Counted from the stretch's first letter, positions 12,101 through 23,290 are shown. The stretch is DNA of 64,000 bases from Euglena gracilis (GCA_039621445.1 CP154955.1:30573471-30637470), one strand, 5' to 3'. Made by a program: numbers and translations. Notes: generated by a model from the sequence alone, not told the origin.

Positions 12101-12772
12101 AGTGAGCGTGCATACACACAAAACACACAACCGCCCACGCATACAAACCCGCACGCCCATTGTACACTATTCCCGCCATATATAACCGTCTTACCTTTGC
12201 ACCTCACCGTTTGCCTTTTCTGACCCATCACCTTTTCACCGTTTTACCTCTTCTGTCCCGAATTGGAAAGGAATGCCTGGGTTTCTCTTTTTCTTTTCAC
12301 AACTCATTTTCTGAGGCACTGTTGGGCAACGTCCCTGATTTTTTTAAAAAAAATCGACAAATGAAGATACACACAATGAAAGCTGCCAAAAAGGATTTTC
12401 ACCAAAGGGGTAGCGTGGGACTTAGGCCTTTGGGTGGAGTGCCCACAGTTTGTTTCGTTTGGAATCGTTTTTCAGATTTTCTGTTCAATGACCCGTTCCC
12501 CATGCTTGTCGGAGGAAAGGGGTGGGGGGGCTTCCCCCGAAGACCTGATTTTTCAGAGTCCCCCAAGGTGCCTGATATTATGGCTGGGGGGGGGGTCGAC
12601 TCGTAACACCGATTTTCAAAAAAAAAAAGCGACAGGACCCGTTTCAAAAAAAAACAAAAAACACAGAATTTTCGCCCCCTCAAAAAAAACAAAAAAAAGA
12701 ATTTTCTCCCCGCGTTTTTACACGGGGGGGGGGGGCAGAAAAACGGGTCCGACTAACGTCGCAAGGGAGGGG
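9146..12772. other. Non-coding stretch, no supported gene
   Basis: Short open frames (9430-10121, 11451-11928 and others) lack recognisable domains and overlap one another in several frames. A 45-bp block ending in a G-run followed by GCAGTGAA is duplicated at about 11327-11371 and 11441-11485. G-runs occur near 10930, 11218, 11350, 11465, 11898, 12586 and 12725. I see no gene. Confidence 0.6.
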
Positions 12773-12885
12773 GTGTCGGCTGCCGCTGGCGTAGGCAGCC
12801 AAAAATTTCCCAGAAAATCCCCAAAAACCCCCAGTAGGAATATCCAGAGCAAGTCAACCGCCATGCGAGTGGAATTGGAACCCCA
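12773..12885 (+). repeat. 113-bp dispersed direct repeat, copy 2
   Basis: Partner of 8104-8216. No tryptophan-rich ORF follows it; the sequence after 12886 is unrelated. It marks a second, otherwise unrecognisable piece of the same element type. Confidence 0.85.
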
Positions 12886-13393
12886 GCAAATTCCAGGAAG
12901 AATTTGAGAATTCGATTTGAGAATCAGAAAAGCAGAAAAGTCAATTGGAGACTTGAAGAGCAAAAAGATCAATACAATTATCCAAAGTAACAAAGGCATT
13001 GCTTTCCAAATTTCCCACCCAAACAGCAGGTGAACTCAGGTACTTGCCCATTCTCTCACCAAGGTTTGTTTTGCGCTGCTGATTTGTTCACCTAAGTAGG
13101 TGGGTTAGTTTTTGCATCTCGGGATTTTTCACCCACAAAGTTCAAGATGAGAAATGGGAAAACAACAACAATGGAGGGAAAAAAAAGATCCTACGCGGGG
13201 CAACTGGAGACCCTGGGTCGGGGGGGCACACCTCACCCCCTTCACAGTCTGTTGATTTATTTGAAAACGGGGCCCAACTTGCCAAAGGCCCTGGCCTGAG
13301 CCCACCAGCGCCAGAAAAAGGGATTTGTGGCCCCAGCGAAAGCGGCCCCCCCGGGCGAGCGGATTCCTCATCCCCCAACACCAGTGGACCCGC

Positions 13394-13813
13394 AGTGTAC
13401 GTCCCCTGACTCTATTCCCACAGCCTGTCGGCCTACTTACACCCTCCCGTGGGAACAGAACCAGGAGAGTAACAAAAAAGAAAGTCTTTCACTCAACTAT
13501 TAGTTTTTATTGCCTTTGGGCTTATGCAGAGCACAAGGCAAACCAGGTGAGATTTTGGAACTTCGGTTCCACAAATGTTCTCCTATCGGAGTTCAAACCT
13601 TCAAATCTTTGATTTGCCCTTTTGGGCTGATGAAACACAAAGCAAAACAATAATACCACCTGTGAAAAGAGAAGGCAGATCCGAGATAGGATAGGCTATT
13701 CCTAATTCTGCAACTTGTATTGCAGAACTTGGAATAGTACTATCTGACATGCTACTGTACATTCTGCAGATTGCTGCTATGCACAGTGCCATGTTCATGC
13801 TGCCTGGTACACA
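13394..13813 (-). repeat. 3' LTR of the gag-only retrotransposon
   Basis: 420 bp, matching the 5' LTR base for base as far as I can compare by eye. It contains AATAAA on the minus strand (plus-strand coordinates 13506-13511), a possible polyadenylation signal. The left target duplication CCCGC is at 13389-13393. Confidence 0.93.
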
Positions 13814-13823
13814 TCCCCCTCCC
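13814..13823 (-). other. Polypurine tract
   Basis: On the minus strand GGGAGGGGGA directly precedes the 3' LTR start TGTGTACC. This is the expected place and composition for priming of plus-strand DNA synthesis. Confidence 0.85.
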
Positions 13824-14584
13824 AGGGCTTTGCCCGATTTCCTTACTGGACCAGGCCAACAAGGATTCAAGCATAGGTCTAAGACTGAGGAATGTACACC
13901 AGGAAAGCATATCTTGGGTCTGCTTCTCCGTCACCAGGTTGAAAACCAGAAACGGAAGGAAGGAAGAGAGGGGAACCCAAAAAACCCAAAACGCGCAAAA
14001 GAGGTTACCCGCTTATGCGGCTACCTACTTATTGCGGCAAAGGGGTGGAAGTGGAAGAGCCCGCTTAGAAAGTGGGGCTGGAAGGTTTTCATTCCAGAAA
14101 GTCCCGTCCACCCCGTTTGGGGTGTGCCTATGGCACGTTGGGTGGTCTCATTCCATAATCGGAAAAGATTGCAAGGGTAGGGTGTGGAAGGAGGGGCACC
14201 TGGCCAGTCATACCTGACCAGGGAGGGAAACCTATTTACATACCCAACTGCTGGCGACAGCGAATTTACCCGGGGGGGAAACGGGAGAGGAGTGGGGGGC
14301 TGGTCAAAAGACCTTAGGCAGAAGTTTTGCTGTCTGGCAGTCTTATGGGGGCCTTAAGGCCGAAAAGTAACAAGTTGAGGCTATTATTGCGGTGTGCGCG
14401 CTGTACGCTGTGCGTCTTCTTACTGGCGGCATATACCGCTAGTGAGGGCTTCACAATGCTGCGCAGGCACGATGTTGTCGATGGGGTATCCCCAGAGGCT
14501 CATACCTCAGAATAGTGGGCAATAGCCCTAAAAACTGTAGATTTGGCATTTGTGCCTTGGGTGTGCAGCCTGTAGGCTGAAGGG

Positions 14585-14848
14585 TTGGCATTAGCCAAAA
14601 ATAATGGGGGGGGTAGGCTTTATCGCCCAGAAACATTGCCTTGCGGAATATGCATGGCACAAAAATACTACTGGGTGTATACCCGAATGAAAAAAAATTC
14701 GGCATATTGCCAAAAAGATTATACTGAGGTGTACAACCGCAGAAAAAATGCGGAATTGTGGCAGGCTGCTGCCAATTCACAGAACAACTGTGGTTGGTGT
14801 GGCTTATACCACTTTGAAAAACCGCAAATGAAATGTGAATGCACATAA
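14585..14848 (+). CDS. Small cysteine-rich ORF antisense to the retrotransposon
   Basis: An 87-residue ORF opposite to the direction of Gag. It has CGICMAQKYYW near residue 22, then a Lys/Arg/Tyr-rich helix (KDYTEVYNRRKNAELWQAAA), then NCGWCGLYHFEKPQMKCEC at the C-terminus. The CxxC, CxxC and CxC spacings suggest a small metal-binding fold but match no family I can name. It may be an antisense accessory ORF or chance. I see no promoter. Confidence 0.3.
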   Translation: MALAKNNGGGRLYRPETLPCGICMAQKYYWVYTRMKKNSAYCQKDYTEVYNRRKNAELWQAAANSQNNCGWCGLYHFEKPQMKCECT

Positions 14849-14978
14849 AAGGATGGAACATTGTTCCAGTGCGGTGAAATTCATCACAAAAAGCTGGATT
14901 TCACCATTTTTGAGCTATGGTTCCCATAAACCTTGCAGAATGACACCATTGGTGTTGCACATGATGACCATTGGGTCC

Positions 14979-15070
14979 TCCGAATTATATCGGTAAGGGG
15001 GTCCCACTGAATAAAGTGGGGGGGTCCGAATTATATCGGTAAGGGGGTCCCACTGAATAAAGTGGGGGGG
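14979..15070 (+). repeat. 46-bp tandem duplication
   Basis: A unit starting TCCGAATTATATCGGTAAGG and ending in a G-run occurs at 14979 and 15025, head to tail, inside the LTR element. The inner word TCCGAATTATATCGG is nearly palindromic. Confidence 0.85.
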
Positions 15071-16502
15071 GGGGTTCGGCAAGAATGCCGTTAGTGTGGT
15101 AAGCAGAAAAAAATACTGCAAATATGACAAAATCTCATCATTTGTGACTATGCCACTGAGAAATACTGACTTTTGTCAGATTTTTAGGGAAATCCCTGTC
15201 AGGATTCAGGGCAGAAATGCAGATTCTGCGTCGAGAATTGCATTTTTGTCACCAAAAGTGCAACTTTGTTGCATTTTGAGTCATTTAAGACTGCAAATGC
15301 CAAGTGCACATAGTGCTTGTTGAGAGTGTCCAATAACACTGCATGTTTGTTGTTGTACAGATTTTGGGATTTGGGTGTCTAATAACACCACATCACCCAA
15401 AAAGCTGTAAAATTGTGCAAAAATATCGCAAAAAAAGCAAAAAATACGCTTGAAAATACAAGTAAAACATGTCTATGACATCTTGAGCAAAGGAAAATTG
15501 CCATTATCAGCATATCCCTTTGCATTCCACTCTGGCATAGTGCCTCATGGCCACTCCCATTAGGGATATGAGGGCCAGAATAGGGAAAAATCAACAAAAA
15601 TTGCATAAAATCAATGATTTAAATGGAAATTTGCACATAAGTGCTCCTAAAAATGATTCTAGTGAGTCGAAATGCTTCCAAATTGTGGGCTATAGCCCTC
15701 TGAACTGTACCAGGCCTAATAGCCCATACAGAGGGGGTAATGGGCAAAATGCTGCCAAAGGTACTAAAAAATGGCCATTAGCCCATCTGGAAACCAATGG
15801 TAATTAGCCATCAGAAACGATGTGGGGAACAGTATAGAAGCCTTTCAGGCTGATTTGCCAGTCTGGTGCACGATCGTACAACATCTGGCTCAAATAATTG
15901 GGTTTGGCCAAATTGGCTGGGCCTAATTCAAAATTTCACGATCTCTTCAAATAAGAGTACCGTGCAGAGTTACAGCGATCTGATAGCATCGCTGGACGGA
16001 TCGTCCAACGAGCTTTCGAATGAGGGGTAACATGGCCTATCGGCCAGCTACGGACGCTGAGATACGTCTTTGACCTTTTGACTGTGTGAGTGAGTTTTTG
16101 CTATGAGCGTCCATAATTTATTCTAGAAAGACAACTTTTGGTTCCTATCTCATAGGCACTACTACATACAGTCAAAACCTCATGACACGAGGTGCCAGAA
16201 ATTTTGAATCTTTTGTGGTGGTTTTGGGCTATGCCAAAGTGACACTAATGCAAATCTGCATAAAACTAGCCTATTTGGCTTGTTTTGGCCAATTCAGCCA
16301 CTTTCAGCCATGTAATATGGCTTTTTGTGCCATTTTTTGAGGTCCTATGGACTTTTCACTTTATAATATGGATTTGTGGACCTTTGGTCCTTTTGGTCCT
16401 TGCAATTTGTGCAAATTGGTCCTATGGACCCATGGACCACGTGGGTAATGGCCCATAGGCCTTGCACATCATAGGGTGTATTGGTCACATAGACCTAAGT
16501 AA

Positions 16503-16919
16503 GTGGTCAAGTCCACAAAAAATGCATGTTTGAATGAATTTTCTTCATTTTGGGGGGGGGCAACTATGTTGCAGATTTTCTCGAGGAATTCAACTTATTT
16601 CCCTATCGGGATTCACTTCTTCTGCAAGCCATTTTGTTCACAAAATAGCTGTTCTTCACAAAGCTGTGCAAGTTCATGGGAAAAAATGCAGTATTTGCAA
16701 TGTATGCCAAAAACTTATCACACACCTTGTGTTTTGGCAAATAACTTTGAGGTGGGCGCAATTGTGCGCTTGAATGATCAAACCACCTTTGGTGTTCGCC
16801 AAATTGACCAACAAGTTCGTGGCCAAAGAAGGGGGGTTGGCTACTTTTGTTGCTTAAGTAAACCAAATCTGCATTTTGAGCATGTGGTTTGCAAATCAGC
16901 AACAAAAATGCCATTGTGA
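16503..16919 (+). pseudogene. Second antisense cysteine-rich frame in the retrotransposon
   Basis: Frame 16534-16773 ends with GKKCSICNVCQKLITHLVFW and an overlapping frame continues to 16919 with QVRGQRRGVGYFCCLSKPN and a C-terminal FEHVVCKSATK. Taken together they resemble the layout of 14585-14848 (a CxxC near the start, a basic middle, a Cys/His end), but the alignment is weak and a frame change would be required. I do not recognise a family. Confidence 0.2.
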
Positions 16920-16959
16920 AATATGTACACAAACGTCTTTGGGACTTATTCCCAAAAGA

Positions 16960-17345
16960 ATATGGTTGGGTTGGGCCGATACCCATTTGTGAGATATGCG
17001 CAATTGTGCGAGATTTGCGCTATGCACGGGTGGGGGGCGGGGGGGGGTTGCTTGCGGGTTGCGCAATATGCGCGGTGGGGAGGTGTGCGCTATGCGCGGT
17101 GTGCAAAACACTATGCACGCGATGAGCGCTATGCGCGTGGGGAGCGCAATATGCGCGGGGGTGTGAGCGACGTAGGTGCGGTGATTGGGGGCGCCATATA
17201 GCGCGGGGGGGGCATTGCATTATGTGCAATATTTGCGCTATGCGCCATGGGCGCAGCGTCTATGCTATACGCACTTTGCGCAATATGTGCAGGGAGGTGC
17301 CAAAGGCGCGGGGGGTGGTGGGTGCCATAGGCGCTTGAGTGGCGG
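16960..17345. repeat. GCGC/ATGCGC-rich low-complexity tract
   Basis: Many short words of the form GCGCTATGCGC, GCGCAATATGCGC and GGCGCCATAGGCGC lie close together with G-runs. Most are small palindromes. The open frames in both directions here are by-products of composition. Confidence 0.6.
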
Positions 17346-18119
17346 GGGCGCCATAGGCGCGGGGGTGGTGGTTAGTTTGGTTTCAGTTATTTCCTTTTGT
17401 GTTTGGTTGTTGGTTGTGTGGAAATTTCTCCTAGAGTGCACACCTTGGGGGGGAGGTGCTGAGTAGTTGTCCTTGTCGCGCCTGTTGGTGTGCGGGGGTG
17501 AGTGTGTAGTAAAAATTTGAGCATGCAAATTTTGGAGCTGCTGGGGGTGTACAGGATTGTCTGCAATCGAAAAACCCGGTGGTAAACGAAAAATGAAAGC
17601 AGCTGGGCGACTACTCGACACCATTCGAATTTCAGGCCTTAGGGCTTTCGTCTTGGAACCCAGTGAAACGTTGGGGGGTTAAGCTACTTGTTACCCCTAC
17701 CGCATGTGGAACGTTTGTGGATATGCGGTGGGTAGGGGGGGGACTTTCTCTTTACCCCTGGGTTGAAAACGGTGTTGGTGTTGTTGAAAACGGTGTTGCT
17801 GTCATCGAAAACGGTGTGTAAAAGTGATGATTAGTGGGAGTTTTGGGCGGGGGGAATAATTTTGCGGTGTTGTGTGCATTCTTGGAGCGGGAATCCACTC
17901 AACCACATGGACATTCATGGGGTATCCCATGATAAACCACAACCGGAAACACAACACTGTCTATATGTCAAAAATGTGGCAGAATTTTGAGTGGGGACAC
18001 CGGAAAATCCTGGAACGATGACCAGAAAGGATACTGGGCAGGGGATGACTAGGGTCATGACTCCTGTCACCTCCTTTCTAGTAGCCTCTGTAGTCCGCAT
18101 TCCTTAGTTTCGGGTGTAT
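17346..18119. other. Non-coding 3' region downstream of Gag
   Basis: No protease or polymerase signature follows the Gag stop on the minus strand. One 61-codon frame (17915-18100) has no recognisable motif. Short repeats of GAAAACGGTGTTG occur near 17765-17815. Confidence 0.5.
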
Positions 18120-21100
18120 TTACTCAAAATTCGAACCGGTGGCCATATCAGCCATTGGCTTTCTTGACGCATATACGTCTTTGAATTTATGAGCGCTAAA
18201 GCAGGGATGATCCCGTTGGTTACGTGGGGAATCATCCCCCTCCCTGCCCGAAGCCGGGTGATAATCCTCAATAGAGGTTGTTCTTTGACCTACCATATGC
18301 CTTTTGGCTAAAGTGTGATCTTTTGAACTGCGACTCATATCGCGATGACTCTGGCTTGGGTGGGGAGGAGTCGCATAGCGACATTTGGGTGAGGGGTGGT
18401 TGGTGGATCCGCACAGTGAACATGTGGGTCTTGATCGATATTTTGATTTTTGCGAGTGCGCATTTTGTGAAAAACGAGAACTGCATGATGAGGCTGATCC
18501 TCTTGGGCTTGCGTTGCGCTTTCGCGCTGTGGGATTTGGGCAATGGCAAGATATATGACCCTTTTTGTTACACAAAAAGCACACTTTGTCCAAAAATTCT
18601 TCTCAAGAGCGCGAATTGCGCGATTTAGATTCCGCCATGGCGGTATGTGATAAGCATGACACGTTTTTCACAGAATTGACTTGGATAGCGGGTATTCCCG
18701 CTGTGGGGTGGCTCGTATAAGCCGACTGGATTTGTCCGAGAAGGTGTGATAGCTTCAATTGTTTGGAAACATAGTTCCATCGCTCATCGAGCGTCAAAAC
18801 ATGTCCTGCGAGTTCCTCGCGGTGAATTTATTTGATGAGTTTGGGTATAAAGTGCAGCAATACTGCGTCAAATTGCTCTTTCATTTGGGTTTCGCCTAAC
18901 TCATCTACTTCGGCTGCCAAACAGAGCCAGTTTGAGTACCACAGGTCTATCGACCTCCATTTTCGGTCATGGGGGGCATATTGCCTCCATTTTTTCTCCA
19001 GAGTTATTCTGGACACCAAACTGGAACATGATGAAGCATATTGCTCAACCAAATCCTGAAAAGAAATGCGCCCGCGAATGACCAATTGTCTGGCGCGTTC
19101 CTTTTCATCTTTTGGGAGGCAATCAATAAACTCCATCTTGATTACCTCCGGGTTGTCGTCCTGGGTTGGTCCCTTCAATTCCCAGTAGTACTCCCAGTCA
19201 CGGAAAAAATGTTTCCATGTGGTCGGGTGACCGTCCCATTGGGGCTTCACCTTATTCGCGATTGCGATGGTGTTTGTGAAATCTTTCTGAGTAACCCGTG
19301 GCCCTTCGGTGGTATTCATGGTGGGTGGGCCCGGGCGCGGTATCGCACCATGTGTGGATACACCGGTGGCTGCACCAAGTGTGTTGTTGTGGAAATTATG
19401 CGAATGCGCATGGAGCATACCACCAAGTGTACCACAGGTACCATGTACATTTGGGGTGTCGCGAATGCGCGAAAGGTGATGCGAATGCGCATGGGGGGGT
19501 GACGTGTCACATGGTTGTACTGCTGGGGATTCCAAGCGTATTTGCGAGGAATGACCAGTAACTGGTGTGGGATTGCGGCCCATACCGCTAATTAGTTCGG
19601 ACTGCCGAATCTCTTGACTTAAGAGGTGGGTTGGTTTGGTTCTTGATGGAGAACCTGACTCATCATCTGAAAACTTGTCCATTGGGACTGGTAACGCCAC
19701 GGGGGGAACTTCCACATGAGCGGAAATGTGGTTTGGTGGCAATGTGCCAGTAGGCTCTACAATGGTTGCGCGAATGGCGCTTTTTGAGGTGAAAGATGTG
19801 GCAAGTGTGCCAACCGTACCCGAATGCGGGATTTGTTGTACATAACACAACTTGGTTGCCAATTCACGCACACTTTGCTCCAATTTGTCGACAACTTGCA
19901 AATTGTCGTTTATCCGACTCACATCATCCTGTAAACGTCTAATTCGCTTACGGTATGAGGGTACCTCATCCAACTGCGTAATTTTGTTGGAAATCGACAG
20001 GAAATCTTGCGAAAGTGCACCAAAAACAGTGTCCAATTCTTGAACTCGTAATGCTAAAGTGCATATCGCACTGGAAATGGCCTCCAATTGTGGAGATGGT
20101 TGGTCCGAATGCGGACCTTTGACTATTTCAGCCTTTGGCTGTTCCATCAAGACCGAAACTTGCGCGGATAGCGCGGTAATGTCATTTTGCAATTTTGTGA
20201 CATCCTGCTTCACCGTTTTCTCGGTGTTCATGAGACTATCACAAAATCCTTGCATAATTTCGTGATTTTCCGCGCGCATTTCAGCGCAAAACTGCTCCAA
20301 GTGTAGGGATGTGAGTGTGGGTATGGGTGTGGTCGACGGCAATGCGTCTGGGGTTGGTGATTGCACCTGAAGCAATTTTGTGCTTAATTCTTGCATGCAT
20401 ATCTGCAAATCCGCTATCGCGGTTTGAATTACGGTTACATCCGTAATTTTGCCATTTGTTTCCGCACAGCGGGCATGAAACTTAGCCATAGCGGCTTCAA
20501 TTTCTACCATGTCACTTTGCCGCTGTTGTTGCAAATCCTCAAACCTACTCGCAATATTTGCGATTTGGGTGTGAAAACTTGCAACTTCAGCAGGAAATTC
20601 ACCAGAATGACGACATTTCTGCTCCAATCGAGAAAGTGTCTCCTCCAATTGTTGCACATAAGTGCGGGAGGCAAAACTTTCATGTGCTTGGGCAGAAACT
20701 TGTGCAAAATTCGCGGAATCACCGCTCAATTGGAGAATGCGCTGTTGCGCTTTCTGGAAATCAGTTGCAAGGTTGGAAAACTGCTCCAGTGTGATAAATT
20801 GTCCGATAGGACTTGGACATGGGAGCACATGGGGGGGCGGGGAAAAATTTGGTATTTCTAACCCAACCTCAACAAAAAGTGGATGTTGCACAACCGCCTC
20901 AGAATCAAATGTGCCTATCGGCATTGGTGCGATATCTCGCTGGAGGGTAAAACTGTCAGCCAATCGGCTTTCCACCAAAAGTGGTTGAGCCTGTTGGGCT
21001 ATGGGCAGCTCGATAGAGCTGCTAGACACCGATAGGTGTGGGGGAGCCCATTGGGCTGGGGGATGAGGCACCATTAGGTTTGCACCCCGTTGGGGTTGGG

Positions 21101-21396
21101 AATGCTCGATACAGCTGGAGAATTGGGTGGGGAGGTGCTCAATAGAGCTGATAATTTGGGTGGGGGGATGCTCAATGGAGCTGGGGATTTGGGTGGGGGG
21201 ATGCTCAATAGAGCTGGGGATTTGGGTGGGGGGATGCTCAATAGAGCTGAGGACTTGTGGGGGGATGCTCAATAGAGCTGGGGGTATACCTTGATTGGAG
21301 CGTATACTCCTCTTGTGACAATTCATGTGAAGTGCTTCTCAAAGAACCAATCAATTCTTGGTAATCAATGAGTGTGTTGGTGCTTGAGCTCTGCAT
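18120..21396 (-). pseudogene. gag: Retrotransposon Gag with two CCHC zinc knuckles, broken
   Basis: The likely start is ATG at 21396 (MQSSSTNTLIDYQELIGSL). A short minisatellite follows, where the frame changes; the remaining frame runs from 21326 to 18120. It encodes repeats of SSIEHPPTQIP, a long coiled-coil-rich middle, and a capsid-like segment near its end (WDGHPTTWKHFFRDWEYYW). It ends in two zinc knuckles, CFLCNKKGHISCHC and CSLCGSTNHPSPKC, both CX2CX4HX4C. The frame is interrupted by TAA at 18828-18830 and TGA at 18603-18605 but is otherwise continuous across both, with coding character on each side. Gag would package element RNA; as written only a truncated, knuckle-less protein can be made. 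Confidence 0.88.
21115..21300 (-). repeat. Minisatellite in the Gag N-terminus
   Basis: About five 33-bp units encoding SSIEHPPTQIP. One unit near 21262 lacks two bases (AGTCCTC instead of CAAATCCCC), which moves the frame from that of the MQSSSTNT start into that of the main Gag frame. Slippage in this repeat is the simplest cause. Confidence 0.8.
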
Positions 21397-21688
21397 ATTT
21401 ATATTTGCAGGAAAAAAAACACAAGCAAACCCCAAAAGGTAAGCAAAGGAACAAACTTAGAAGGGTGTGACAGCGTATACTGCCCAGAGCCTCCTGAAGG
21501 ATGTACCTGTGCTTAAAGTTGGCTCCAAACAGCTCGTGGATGCTTTGTAGCCTATAGGCTCAGCACCACTCACTGTTTGAAGTCACCTATTAAGATGAGG
21601 GGGAGAAGGGGGGAGAAGGGGCGTAGGAAAGAAACCAAATCTGCTACCAAGTGTACGCCTTGGTAGTCTTTCTGTTTGTGAAGTATGT

Positions 21689-21715
21689 GTAGGTTCGTAA
21701 CCTATTCTGCTACCA
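21689..21715 (-). other. tRNA primer-binding site abutting the 5' LTR
   Basis: The plus strand reads GTAGG, TTCGTAA, CCTAT, TCTGCTA, CCA: a T-stem and loop, 3' acceptor strand and CCA end of a tRNA, finishing exactly one base before the LTR. On the minus strand the site begins TGGTAGCAGA, as expected for a Met-type initiator primer in many lineages. The match extends beyond the usual 18 nt into the T arm. I cannot tell which tRNA without the genome's tRNA set. Confidence 0.75.
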
Positions 21716-22135
21716 AGTGTACGTCCCCTGACTCTATTCCCACAGCCTGTCGGCCTACTTACACCCTCCCGTGGGAACAGAACCAGGAGAGTAACAAAAA
21801 AGAAAGTCTTTCACTCAACTATTAGTTTTTATTGCCTTTGGGCTTATGCAGAGCACAAGGCAAACCAGGTGAGATTTTGGAACTTCGGTTCCACAAATGT
21901 TCTCCTATCGGAGTTCAAACCTTCAAATCTTTGATTTGCCCTTTTGGGCTGATGAAACACAAAGCAAAACAATAATACCACCTGTGAAAAGAGAAGGCAG
22001 ATCCGAGATAGGATAGGCTATTCCTAATTCTGCAACTTGTATTGCAGAACTTGGAATAGTACTATCTGACATGCTACTGTACATTCTGCAGATTGCTGCT
22101 ATGCACAGTGCCATGTTCATGCTGCCTGGTACACA
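21716..22135 (-). repeat. 5' LTR of the gag-only retrotransposon
   Basis: Same 420 bp as 13394-13813 at an offset of 8,322 bp. The right target duplication CCCGC is at 22136-22140. On the minus strand AATAAA is at 21828-21833. The promoter should lie in this LTR, but I see no distinctive core motif. Confidence 0.93.
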
Positions 22136-22454
22136 CCCGCGCCGTCAGGTTGTCCAGCTGCTGCCTCTTCCGCTGCTCCCTCTTGAATTTCTCCAGCGCT
22201 GTTCGTCTTGGAAATTGAATCTTTCATTGAAATCTATTAGATACTTCAACAATTTCTGCTTTGAGGTTCTGCACGAGCGTCTTTCACTGGATAATTTGAA
22301 TTGATTGACTGACTTCTTCTTCTTTCAGTTGATAATTTTGGTGTCATTTTGACACCGGAAAGCTGCCTCGGACTGGTTGCAGGAAGCGAATTGTGCTGTG
22401 CACCTTTCGTCTTTCGTGCTGTACACAGCACAAATCCCTGCTCGCCGGCCTTTG

Positions 22455-22745
22455 TCAGCCACCACGACCAAAGTCCCTGCCCAATTCTGTGTGCCATGGA
22501 GGACCAGGTAATACTAGTCCAATGTGGCTTGGGTGGTCTACCTCCCCCTCCAGTGGATAACGTCCTTGTGGACCCCTTTCTCCAAGAGGTTTTGAAATCA
22601 GAAACCAGAGGATCATGGGCTGAGTGTTTGAACCCTTCTCCCTCTTTAATGGTCCAGATTTTTCGTAATCCTGCAGGATTTTGTCTGCCTGGTGAAGGTT
22701 CAAATTTGCTCTGGGTTTTGAGTTGGTGGACAATTTTGGTAGGCT
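22455..22745 (-). pseudogene. Decayed DIRS reverse transcriptase N-terminus
   Basis: The peptide ADKILQDYEKSGPLKREKG followed by PMILWFLISKP lines up with the finger region of the other two DIRS polymerases in the window (KILSDYKSSGAVRKI...WFIISK; KILREYECSGATRQI...YFIISK). No catalytic YLDD follows; the frame runs into unrelated sequence towards the LTR element. Confidence 0.6.
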
Positions 22746-23175
22746 TACCCAGGGGGTTTGAATGCCTTCCCTGATGAGTTGACAGGTTTTTTGAGGGGAG
22801 ATTTTTTGTTCACCATTTCAGGCTATTTTGCAACCTTTTATGGAGTGGGATTTCTGCCCATTTTTCCTCCATGGAATTTTTTTCCTGTATAAGATAATTC
22901 TGGGGGCTGGAGGTTTTGGAAGCATCACCCCTAGGTCCCCTAGGGCTTGTGCCCTTGGAAAAAGAATTTTTTTCTGGGGGGATGTGCTTGCACTCTCTTC
23001 CTCTCTGCTCACCTCTCTGGATGATATCGTTGTTGGAAGACATACCATAGGGCTTAATGCCACTGTTTTGCCTATGTTGTCTTCTCCTCGTTAATTTGGT
23101 TGGTTGGCATACTATATGCGGGCCTCTGTGAGTCCCCCCCTTGACTGAATTGGAGAAATAGATTTTTGAAAATAA

Positions 23176-23290
23176 ATGTTTGAGGGGTTCCTTCCCCTCC
23201 CTCCAAAAAGGGCCACTGTGGGTCCCTTTTCCTCCAGGGGCTTGGTCATGGAAAGGACCACTGTGGGTCCCTTTTCCCCCTTCTTTGGCA
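23176..23290 (+). repeat. Short imperfect direct repeats (TGTGGGTCCCTTTTCC)
   Basis: CCACTGTGGGTCCCTTTTCC occurs twice within 60 bp, near 23213 and 23257, with looser relatives near 23300 and 23355. It lies inside the decayed DIRS element. Confidence 0.5.

Larger units (their letters stand above)
13394..22135 (-). mobile_element. Complete LTR retrotransposon with Gag but no recognisable Pol
   Basis: Two 420-bp direct repeats (13394-13813, 21716-22135) look identical by eye and are flanked by a perfect 5-bp target duplication CCCGC (13389-13393, 22136-22140). Reading on the minus strand the LTR begins TGTGTACC and ends GTACACT. A polypurine tract sits just upstream of the 3' LTR and a tRNA-like primer site touches the 5' LTR, which fixes orientation and borders. 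Gag occupies 21396-18120. In the 4.3 kb between Gag and the polypurine tract I find no protease, reverse transcriptase, RNase H or integrase motif in any frame, so it looks non-autonomous, like gag-only terminal-repeat elements. Confidence 0.93.

Noticed and set aside
18120-21396. An alternative genetic code in which TAA and TGA are read through
   Set aside because: The EF-hand gene and other open frames use stops normally, and the Gag also has a 2-bp slip, so decay is simpler.
22810-23094. Short frames between the DIRS reverse transcriptase relic and Gag relic
   Set aside because: No similarity to DIRS domains in the other copies and no start context; probably decayed element sequence.
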